Of a stretch of DNA of 64,000 nt, positions 48,491 to 57,237 are shown piece by piece. The DNA is taken from NCBI GenBank assembly GCA_020746835.1, contig JAGPNK010000007.1, positions 1,597,501-1,661,500 on the forward strand, given 5' to 3'. The notes beneath the pieces were generated by a model, which saw nothing but the letters and a program-made list of their open reading frames with translations, did not search any database and was not told where the DNA came from. This stretch comes from Stachybotrys elegans. Taxonomy: Eukaryota; Ascomycota; Sordariomycetes; Hypocreales; Stachybotryaceae. Every line of letters begins with the position of its first letter. Positions within the stretch are counted from its first letter, which is position 1. Made by a program: the position numbers and the translations under genes.

Positions 48491-49287
48491 GTCAGCGAAG
48501 GTGAGGATGCAGATGAGGTGGGAAATGTAGTAGCCGAGTGAGTGAGGGATGGGTGAGTGAAGGTTGAGCTTGGGATGGCCGTCATCCAATCTAAATGGTG
48601 ACATGCATACATGCCCTAAGACTTAGTCCCTACCTGTACCTCAGTAGCCGCACTCGCCAGATCTTGCCCTTCAAATCCGGGCCGTTTCTAGCGTGGAGCC
48701 TGAGCTGCCGCTACGCCCGAGGCCCTGGCAGATACAGAGCCTGGTACGCCAACTAGGTGGTGACTCGGGCATCGGGATCCATTAAGAAAAGAATAAGAAA
48801 AGAGGTTTACAAAATATTGAGGCCTGGGACTGTCGGTGAGAAGCGCAAACACTTTCCTCGGTTTTCTTTAGGCCTGTGCTTCACTTCGTTGAAGGTCGAG
48901 CCGGCGGTTTGTCCACAGGATGTCAAATTCTCGCGCATCGAGTTCGGGAAATACAGGAGCATGGATCATATCTATTTCTTGTAAGACGTTTAGAGTGGTT
49001 CAATCTGGTCATGAGATGTTATTTGGTCTTTGAATATCTGCATAGCATAATCGCCAATGTGGGCGAGGTCGAGGCCATTCAAGGCGTTACAGAAGGTGTC
49101 CCCTGTGGCTTGGGGCCACTTTACGCGGGCCAGCTCGACTCTGGGCGCGACGCGGGGCTCCGCGACAACTTCGCGTCTCCCTTCACCGACGTGCCAAATT
49201 TCCTCCCGCCGCCATTGAACCATTGATCCATTGATCCATTGAACCAGCTCGGCCGCCAAGAGCCGGCAGACGACGACCCAGCCCAAC
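48491..49287. promoter_or_regulatory. Shared divergent promoter region of CAF16 and POL31
   Basis: About 0.8 kb separates the two start codons. The stretch just before POL31 has a short direct repeat, ATTGATCC/ATTGAACC at 49212-49246. No TATA box is clear on either side. Confidence 0.5.
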
Positions 49288-50993
49288 ATGGTTGCCCTCG
49301 AAGACGCATCCGGGAGTCTTCTCCAGAAGCCATCGTAAGGCACAGCGCAACCCGCAAACTGCTCGCCCACAGCTCTGAATATTGACACAACCTTCTCTCT
49401 ATCCGCAGTGACTCGGCGCACCCGGTGCCGTCCCGCATCGCCTCCAACTACCACCCGCTGCACACCTTTGACCTCGAGAAGCACCGCTCCTACAAGCAGC
49501 AGTATGGCGACATGTACTTCCTGCGGCTCACCAAGCTCAAGCCCATTGTCGACGAGGTGGCCGCCGCCGCCTGGCACGACACGGAGATTGGGGGCGAGCG
49601 CGCCAAGCGCGTGGACCGCGTCCTCGACGTCCGGCAGGGCGAGCTGTGCTGGGTCACGGGGACGGTGTACATGGACTTGGCCTTGAAGCCGAATATCCTC
49701 GAGGACGTATCCAAGGACGTGAGGAAGAATATTCTTTCGACTTGTATGGGGGGGACGTGCTGACGTTTTGTAGCGCTGGATCTCGGCTCCCATGCCTGTG
49801 CAAAAGTACTACGCTGGCGACGAGTCAGATCAGACCATGCTGGAGGACGAGTCGGGTCGTGTTCGGCTCGTGGGGGATCTGCTGAAGAGTATGCCCCTGG
49901 TTACCGGCTGCATCATTGCCGTCATGGGCACGGAGAATGTCAACGGCGAGCTCGAGGTTATCGATATCAAGTTTGCAGACCTGCCGCCGCAGATGGAGCG
50001 CTGGTCACTCAGCAAGCCCGAAACACCCAACGGCAAGGTCAAGGACGAGGACGAGGAGATGGGCGACGGGGACGTCAAGGCCGGCAACAAGATTGCCATC
50101 GTGTCGGGCCTTTCGTTCTCTGGCAACGATGCCTCGTATTCGCTAGACCTGGATCTCCTACTCGAGTATCTGCTGGGCGAGGCCCTCACGCCCTCTGACC
50201 AGAGCGGCATCTCGCGCATCAGCAGGCTCATCATTGCGGGCAACTCCATGTCCAACGAGGAGCGCAAGGTGGCCGAGGACGTGGTGGAGAAGAAGCCGCC
50301 CAGCAAGAGGTTCGGCTACGACTCGAGCTGGTACAACCCGCATCCCTCGCAGCTGTTTGACGGCTTCCTGACGGAGCTGCTCCCCTCGATGCCCGTGACG
50401 CTCATGCCCGGCGTGCAGGACCCTTCCAACGGCACGTACCCCCAGCAGCCCATCCACCCGGCCATCCTCAACAGCGCCAGGGCTTACTGGCGGGAGGACT
50501 CGGCGGCGGCTGAGAAGCAGCAGCAGCAGCCGCCTGGCTGGATCGACGCCGTGACGAACCCCTGGGAGGGCGAGGTCGAGGGCTGGCGCGTGCTGGGGAC
50601 GAGCGGGCAGAACATCGACGACATGTGCAAGTACGTCAGTAGCGACGACAGGATTGGCATGATGGAGGCCATGTGCCGCTGGAGGTGCTGCGCCCCGACG
50701 GCCCCCGACACGTTGTGTATGTCCAGCCTGCGCTCTTCGGGATGCATTTTGTTTTGCTAACAGCTTGTGCAGGGAGCTACCCGTTCCAGGAGGACGACCC
50801 GTTTGTGCTGCAGAACAGCCCCCACGTCTACTTTGTCGGATGCCAGCCGCGGTTCTCTACAAAGGTGATAGACGGGCCCGAGGGCCAGGCCATTCGCCTG
50901 ATTGCCGTGCCGTCCTTCTCGGCTACGCGGGAGCTTGTCCTCGTGGACACGGAGACGCTCGAGGTCGAGACGGTCAAGTTCAAGACGACATAG
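49288..50993 (+). CDS. POL31: DNA polymerase delta small (B) subunit
   Basis: Essential non-catalytic subunit that binds the Fe-S domain of Pol3 and links it to Pol32. Four exons: 49288-49334, 49409-49718, 49774-50716, 50773-50993; 506 residues. Seen: the N-terminal YKQQYGDMYFLRLTKLKPIV segment, an OB-fold (LDVRQGELCWVTGTVY... RVRLVGDLL), and the calcineurin-like phosphodiesterase fold (KIAIVSGLSFSG, RLIIAGNSMS, LPSMPVTLMPGVQDP, GTSGQNIDD) in which the metal ligands of active phosphatases are largely replaced, as usual for B subunits. The end PFVLQNSPHVYFVGCQPRF is diagnostic. An acidic linker, DEDEEMGDGD, lies near residues 230-240. The catalytic partner lies at the left edge of this window. 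Confidence 0.96.
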
Positions 50994-51306
50994 ATGGAAA
51001 AGGATAAAACTCGGTCGGCACGGTTTTTTTTCTTTTTTTTCTTTTTGGTGTTTGATGTATTAAAAGCGTGCATCGGGATACCCATATTAGTAGGGAAAAT
51101 CAATGGCAACTGACTAACTTCTCCGAGATGATGATGTTGACCGCGTCTAGTGAACCGCCGTCTCCTGCGCCTAGCAATCTATCTCTATCGCCGTCATGAC
51201 CAACGTATGCTACCCGTCATTCCATGTTTCCCCCCGTTTCCCAAGCAAATACCCGTGACGACCCCTAAGATGCCCTCCCATTCTCCCAAACGAAAGAGCA
51301 AAAGGT
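50994..51306. other. Short spacer between convergent genes
   Basis: 313 bp between POL31 and the gene on the minus strand. It contains a T-rich stretch with runs of T at 51024-51044, a plausible 3'-processing region for POL31. No gene is seen. Confidence 0.55.
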
Positions 51307-52770
51307 CTAAAAATCCTCCGCCACGATTGAATTCTGAAGTGCATCCAGCAACCACTCAGGAACATCATCCGGAGCATAATTCGTCTGCCGCGCCGCCACG
51401 ACGACACGGCACGCCTCGCAGTACCGCTCCGCCAGCGACGTGATGACGCCCCTGGTACGCGCAGCCTTTACCCGCCTCGTCAGCTGCATGGTCGGGTCGC
51501 TCGCCCAGAAGTCGGGTAGCCCCCCCTTGGTGCGCTGGAGGTTGCGATAGCTGCGGGTGTCGGCGACGAAGCGCTTCCCGTTGCTCTTGGTTTTCTGGCG
51601 GCGCGCGCCGGTCGGGATGTGCTCCTTGAGGATCTCGAGGCGCAGGAACTGACATTGGACCTTGAGGATGTTCTGGATCACGGGCGATTCTGGCTCGAAG
51701 AAGGTTCTGAATGTCCAATCCGGATCCGCGTACGGCCTGATGCGGCGGTTGGGGTACACCCTTATGGTCAGGGTATGAATGTTCACAACTCTCTCGCCTG
51801 GGTGACGGCCCCGCGAAGGCGGGCACAGCCTGGAGATGATCCTGGCCATGTGGTTCATATCCTTGGTGTTGTACCTGTTGGATTCGGCCTCGACGATGAC
51901 CTGCCGGAAGAGGTGGATGTACTCGTCAAAGGGGATCGTCAGCTCCTGCTTGCCATCGTCCGTATTCTCGACATATTCGTCGTCTCCCTCCTCTTCGGGG
52001 TCCATCTCATGGTTGGCGTCGAGCTCCATAACGTCGAGCTCAAACTCAGGCTCAATGCCATCCCTGGCAGTGACCTCAGACCCGGCGTCGGAATCAGCGT
52101 CGGACTCGATTTGCTGGCTGGGGAGGTCGCTGACGTCGATGACACGGGCTATCGGATCGCGGATCTTGTAGTGGAACACATTCTCGCCGTACAAGAGAGC
52201 CAGGCCCTCGGCGTAGAATGTCTTGCACGTCCGGAGTATACGGGGATCCAGTTGGAGCTTGTTCCACTTCAGGACTCTGGTCCAGTTCGAACGGACCATT
52301 ATCTGGTTGTCCTGGACAAGCAGGTGCCGGAATATTTCAAGACGCATCTCAACACTGATGCTGGATAGCGTTAAGGGTTCCCTGTCGTCTTCGCTGTCCT
52401 GACGGGCCGATTCCCGGAGACGGGCGATGGCCTTCTGTTTCTTCTCCTGACTATCTGACGTCTCCCAGCTCGGGACGTTCTTGAAAGGAACATGCGGCTT
52501 CGGTGCCATTCTTTCAGTAGAGGCAACGTCGATGCGCACTGGTGGAGGGCCCCATTCATAGTTGCAACGGGAGAGGTTGCCATAACGGCGGGTAAAGTCG
52601 TCCTCTGTCGGCCATTCAGCGCACTCGTCGTCAGAGCTGTCGTCATTCTTGGCAATGGTATGGTGGGCGTCGTCGTCGTCGTCGTCAGAGCTGCGGGCCT
52701 CGCGTTTCTGTTTCTTGTTCGGGGCCAGGCTGATTTTTGTGCCCCTGGACTTGCGGGCCCTTCGAGGCAT
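51307..52770 (-). CDS. Uncharacterised acidic fungal protein with F-box-like core
   Basis: One exon, 487 residues, no named family. Seen: a basic start (MPRRARKSRGTK) that could be a nuclear signal, an Asp/Ser-rich acidic stretch (residues 28-52), and an F-box-like core near 130-210 (LTLSSISVEMRLEIFRHLLV, then ILRTCKTFYAEGLALLYGENVFHYK). Then come a second acidic linker (about 220-265), and a C-terminal region of Arg/Lys-rich helices. The 'MRLEI..HLL ... ILRTCK..Y.E...LLYGEN.F' pattern is very common in pezizomycete proteins of unknown role. The start at 52770 was preferred to an earlier in-frame ATG at 53007, because a putative 5'-leader intron (GTAAGT at 52970, branch ACTAAC, CAG ending at 52882) lies between them. 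Confidence 0.82.
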   Translation of the reverse strand: MPRRARKSRGTKISLAPNKKQKREARSSDDDDDDAHHTIAKNDDSSDDECAEWPTEDDFTRRYGNLSRCNYEWGPPPVRIDVASTERMAPKPHVPFKNVPSWETSDSQEKKQKAIARLRESARQDSEDDREPLTLSSISVEMRLEIFRHLLVQDNQIMVRSNWTRVLKWNKLQLDPRILRTCKTFYAEGLALLYGENVFHYKIRDPIARVIDVSDLPSQQIESDADSDAGSEVTARDGIEPEFELDVMELDANHEMDPEEEGDDEYVENTDDGKQELTIPFDEYIHLFRQVIVEAESNRYNTKDMNHMARIISRLCPPSRGRHPGERVVNIHTLTIRVYPNRRIRPYADPDWTFRTFFEPESPVIQNILKVQCQFLRLEILKEHIPTGARRQKTKSNGKRFVADTRSYRNLQRTKGGLPDFWASDPTMQLTRRVKAARTRGVITSLAERYCEACRVVVAARQTNYAPDDVPEWLLDALQNSIVAEDF

Positions 52771-53901
52771 GTTGACGATGGGCTGGTTGGTTAGTAGAAG
52801 GTTGAGGATATGGCTATGTAGGACATGCCGTTGATCGAGGGTGGGTACGAGGAGGCTACCGCGGCTGTGGGAGAGATACGGCTGGGCCAAGGGACGATGG
52901 GTTTGTAGGTAGATGATCGAGACGGGTGTTAGTATATCAATCTCAAAGGTGAATACGTAGTTGTACTTACGTTGTCCTGAGTAGCAAGTGAAGGATTGTG
53001 AGTGCAAAGTAGGTGAAAGGGGAGGGTCAATATAAGGGAGATGAGATGGAAGTGCCCTCGCCTTTCAAGGACAGACAGACGGTGCGGATATAGGAATGCA
53101 ACTTGACAAATAATATACTAAATGGTAGATCAATGTAGGAGGAGGGTAGGGATGAAGGAGAGGGATGATGCCCTCGTGGTTGTGAGGAAGAAGAGGGAGA
53201 GTGCAGAAGTTGTAGCAAAGGAGGGCTTTTATAGGCCGTAACAGAGAGCAAGGACTGCGTGCCTTGTGAGAACAGCTACCACGAGCTGGAGTGCTGCCGT
53301 GCGCGTCTGCCCGGCAGCTGTGCCGTCGAGGTGCACCGATGCCGCCGGTCCGTCCGGGCTGCTAGCCGGCCTTCACGGGGGTACATGTAACCGACCGAGA
53401 CCACTCCATAACCGACAGGCCTCGGTATTCGGTAGTACAATTCATTATTACCAATCTTCCCATGCTGCGCTGTGCCGGGTTTCATCCCAACACCATCACG
53501 ATAGCTTCAATAGTGCAGTCCAGACCCGAAACACCAAAAACCCACTCAACTCCCCCATATATCGGCACGGTAAACTGCATATCGGGTTTACCGAACGTTA
53601 TTGACGCACCGTACAGGGGGTGGCCATGTCAAAAGGTCAACGACGCCCTTTGGGATGGGGCATCACCACCATCTTGACAGATTGCCGGTGTCACGACATG
53701 CCTTATACTCATCCACATCCAAAAACTCACACAAATCTCTCTATATATAAAGAGCCCCCATCTCTGTCGCTGATGCCTGTTTGCTAGTGTCGTGCCTGCC
53801 AGAACAGTTAATACCGCGCTATACCATCCATCAACCATCTCCACATCTTGAACCTCGTCTTTGACTCAAACTCAATCTTCATCCTCCATCATTCCACCGC
53901 C
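52771..53901. promoter_or_regulatory. Divergent region between the F-box-like gene and serine dehydratase
   Basis: About 1.1 kb. The left part carries the leader, with a putative spliced 5'-UTR intron, of the minus-strand gene. On the right, TATATATAA at 53742-53750 lies about 150 bp before the serine dehydratase ATG and is followed by a CT-rich leader. No gene is seen between. Confidence 0.5.
53742..53750 (+). promoter_or_regulatory. TATA box of the serine dehydratase gene
   Basis: TATATATAA, about 150 bp upstream of the start codon and followed by a CT-rich transcription-start region. A strong TATA box suggests an inducible gene. Confidence 0.55.
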
Positions 53902-54988
53902 ATGGGCTCCCTTCCATCAGACGCCAAGCTCCCGTGGATAGAGACGCCATGCGTCTTCAGTCCCCCCATCTCCAAAGCCGCCGGATGGTAATCCCCCCCC
54001 CCCCTCATTCCCTTCACGGTTTGCTAACCAGCCATCCTCCAGCAACATCTACCTCAAGCTGGATAACCTCCAGCCCAGCGGCTCCTTCAAGTCCCGGGGC
54101 ATCGGCAACTTCATGACCCGCGCCGCCGCCGCTCAGCCATCCTCCGGCCCCGTGCGCTTCTACTGCCCCTCGGGCGGCAACGCCGGCCTCGCCTGCGCGA
54201 CCTCGGCCGTCGCCCTGCGCCAGCCCGCCACCATTGTGGTCCCCACGCTCACCTCGGCCATGATGAAGCAGAAGCTCCTCGACCTCGGCGTCGACGTCGT
54301 CCAGGTCGGCGAGAACTTCCCCGCCGCCGACCGCCACTGCCGCGAGGAGCTGCTCGCCAAGGACCCCTCGGGCATCTACGTCCACCCCTTTGACCACCAG
54401 CACGTCTGGGACGGCGCCGCCACCATCGTCTCCGAGATCTGCGCCCAGCTGCCCGACGTGCGCGTTGACGGCATCGTCGGCAGCGTCGGCGGCGGCGGCA
54501 TGATCAACGGCATCATGCAGGGCGTCGAGGCCGCCTCCTGGCCACACGGCCCCAAGCCGCGCGTCCTCGCCGTCGAGACCAAAGGCTGCGACTCGCTCAA
54601 CGCTAGCGTCCTGGCGGGAGAGCACGTCTCCCTGCCGGGCATCTCCTCTATCGCCACATCTCTCGGTGCAACGCGCGTGTCTGAGCAGACATGGCGCTGG
54701 AGCCAGGCCGGCAACATGGACGGCGTCGTGGTGACTGACGCCGACGCCGCCATCTCGTGTGTCCGCTTCGCCGATGACGCACGCCTACTCGTCGAGGCGG
54801 CCTGCGGCGCGACCCTGGCGACCGCCTATGCGGGATACCTGCGTCTCTGGCTGGGCGAGGGGCTCTCGGACGAGGAGTGGGCGACCAAGAACATTGTGCT
54901 ACAGGTGTGTGGCGGCTCGGGCGTCACGCTGGAGATACTGGAGGAATATCGGAAGACGTACGCTGCCGAGTCGAGTATCAAGGTGTAG
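53902..54988 (+). CDS. L-serine/L-threonine dehydratase, PLP-dependent
   Basis: Catabolic enzyme deaminating serine (and often threonine) to pyruvate or 2-oxobutyrate plus ammonium. Two exons (53902-53987, 54043-54988), 343 residues, the size of fungal Cha1-type and animal SDS enzymes. Seen: PLP lysine in SGSFKSRG (Lys45), the Asn loop PSGGNAGLA, phosphate-binding glycine loop GSVGGGGMINGI, and the C-terminal CGGSG motif. There is no ACT domain, which argues against biosynthetic threonine deaminase. The TATA box upstream suggests induction, probably by its substrate, as for yeast CHA1; this is inference. High GC. Confidence 0.93.
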
Positions 54989-55710
54989 GGGCACTACAGA
55001 AGAACAGTTGGGTATACGGGATATGGGATTGATGAGAGTTGGGCTTCTGGGCTTCTGGGCTCCTGGCTCGTCCGCCTCGCCGGACGTTGTGTCACTTCGG
55101 CTGCCAAAGGGGAGATTACCTCCAAGACATGCCTACCAGGTGGCGAATAAGACGTCGCATGGCTTGATGTCAGGCCTGACCCGCTTCGAGAACTGAAGTC
55201 TACCGACCATGTCTCGGGAGGTTGTAGAGTCTTGATTCGAATATAGAGAAAATATATAGACGATCAAGTAGAACTTGAACAACAAAGCACAATATAGTAG
55301 ACGCCGTTGTGTCTCAGAACCCACAAGAGCGGCTCGAGTATATCTTCACTTATCAGTTACTATAACCCGCGAAGCGAAAGCCCTCGTGCCTGAAGATGCA
55401 CGCATTTCGTCCGCGCGTTACACCGGCCGGCAGGCGACGCGCCCCGATGGAATACGAGCTCTGGCCATATCGAAAGCGACGCCACGATATTCTCTCCTAG
55501 GCCGCCGGGCCTCCCATATCGCCAAGGACCAGGGCTGGCCCGAGGGTGCAGGCGTGTGTTGATTAATGTCCCGTGCTGGCTGTCTGTTGTTCAGGCGTTG
55601 TTCTTGTCTTGCGAGCTTTGCAAATCGTTGATTTGAGTTTTGTGCATCTGTTGACACCCTCGCGTTTCCGAGCTATATCATCTTCCTTGATACGCCTCCT
55701 CCTGCTCGCC
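54989..55710. other. Spacer after the serine dehydratase gene
   Basis: About 0.7 kb with the 3' region of the dehydratase gene (AT-rich stretch 55225-55300) and the promoter of the small cysteine-rich gene. No gene is seen. Confidence 0.5.
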
Positions 55711-56221
55711 ATGAAGCTCTTCTTCGTGCTCACGACGGCCCTGCTCTCCTCGGCCGCATCACCGCCATCAACCAGCTCCCAAAAACACACCCTCATCATC
55801 CGCGACACCTCCTACTGCGGCACAGACTGCACGACCTCCCTCTCCCCCCGAAACCCCCTTCCAACCGCTAACACAATTTCCCTCTTCTTCAGTATTCCAA
55901 ACCGAGACCTACTGTACCGACACGACCACCTGCTGCGCCGGCTCCCTCCAGAGCGTCTGCATGCCCCTCGGCCACACCTGCTGCGACACGGGCTTCTTCC
56001 GCGCCCCGGATGCCGTCTGTCCCCCCGAAGGCGCCGCCGCGCAGCACACGACGACTACGTACTCTGAATATGTCTGCAGTGCTGTGTCTGTACCGACGAG
56101 TACGTCTGGCCAGGATGATGAACCGGAAGAGGATGACGAGGGGGAGGAGGAGTCAGCGGCGGTGATGGTTCGTGTGGGAAGGATCCTGGTTCTGACAGTG
56201 CTGGTTCTGTGGTTTCCGTAG
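55711..56221 (+). CDS. Small cysteine-rich secreted or surface-anchored protein (frame joined by an unclear intron)
   Basis: The start MKLFFVLTTALLSSAASPP is a clear signal peptide. About 60 codons later the frame changes: the downstream part reads as a Cys-rich module (TETYCTDTTTCCAGS, SVCMPLGHTCC, FFRAPDAVCPP), then an acidic Glu/Asp linker and a hydrophobic end (GRILVLTVLVLWFP) that could be a GPI signal or a membrane anchor. An acceptor is obvious at 55891-55892 (branch GCTAAC, pyrimidine tract, TTCTTCAG). No GT exists between 55728 and 55890 in the + strand, so the donor would have to be GC (candidates 55817, 55820, 55829, all restoring the frame), or there is a frameshift. Function unknown; the cysteine pattern resembles fungal surface proteins. 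Confidence 0.6.
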
Positions 56222-56351
56222 ATGACGATGCGATGGCACCAGATAAGAAACGACGATATATGAACCGACCCGTGAGATTCCAAAAGAAAAGAAAGAAGAA
56301 GAAAAATGAGCCCAACACCCGCCATGGCCATCCCAAACCAAACCCTCACTG

Positions 56352-56875
56352 CTACTCTTTCCTCTTTGCCTTGGCCTTGGCCTTCCCCTTGGCCGCCTCA
56401 TGCTCCAGCTTCTTCTGGTCGACAAAGTCCCTCATGATCTGCTGCAGGTCCGCATTCTTCCTCGCCAGGAGCAGCACGTCGTCTGTCGTCACCGTCGTGC
56501 GGCCCGCGTGGTTGCTAAACGTCTCCAGGTCAACGGCGATGTTTTCTGCACGCCGTTGTCAGCCAGAGCATCACCACACCATCGTTACTATCCCCGGGGG
56601 ACACGTTAGAGGCGAGATGAAGGGCAGATGAGTTAGGTACCGATTTGCGTCCAGGCCATCTCCGTCAGCGCGCCGATGAATTGCGGCGTCGCGTTGCGGT
56701 TGCGCTTCAGGCACTCCTCGTCCACCATCTGACCGACTGCATACCACAGCGCGGCCTTGAGGCGCTTGTTTCCGTTTACAGCGTCAGCGTGGTTCAAAGT
56801 GAATAGAATATTGGCTTCTTGATTCTGAAGGGGTCAACTCACCTCGCGATCCTCGTCACTCGCTGCGTCGGCCAT
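56352..56875 (-). CDS. MHF1: Histone-fold protein CENP-S / Mhf1
   Basis: Small histone-fold protein that pairs with CENP-X/Mhf2. The complex works at the kinetochore and with the FANCM/Fml1 helicase in fork repair. Three exons: 56875-56843, 56764-56641, 56545-56352; 116 residues. Seen: RLKAALWYAVGQMVDEE at the start of helix 1, LTEMAWTQIENIAVDLETFSNHAGR for the long central helix, TTVTTDDVLLLARKN, and a basic Lys/Ala tail. The first exon codes only 11 residues. The acceptor AAG before CGC was chosen to give the family's short N-terminus. Identity is good despite the small size. Confidence 0.88.
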
Positions 56876-57237
56876 TATGTCGTCGCGTTGAAGATGTGAG
56901 GATGGTGGGCCTAATTGGATGTGCGATGGCGCTGCAAACACCACCAAGCGTCCCGTTATTATAGGGCACCTATGCCTGTAACTCTCTGGGACCTCGTAGC
57001 GTGGGTGAACGGTCAACCTCCCACCATCCATCTACTGTACGTTTTAGGATTCATATAGATATTTGAAGGAATAGAATTTCCATATTCTGCTGTACTGTCT
57101 ACAGTTAATAAATTGATTGTGGTCCTCGAAGCTCATTGTATAAATCATGCCTCGACTCATGCCCAACAGCATTGACGGGCGTCTAAATAACTTGGGAATC
57201 ATTCCGCCTACAGGTATTACAGCTGCTACTCATTCCC
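56876..57237. other. Spacer between CENP-S and the peroxidase gene
   Basis: About 360 bp: the CENP-S promoter and the 3' region of the peroxidase gene, both on the minus strand. AT-rich around 57040-57125. No gene is seen. Confidence 0.55.

Noticed and set aside
47636..48541. 301-codon open frame antisense to CAF16
   Set aside because: Mirror frame; Walker and signature motifs lie on the minus strand.
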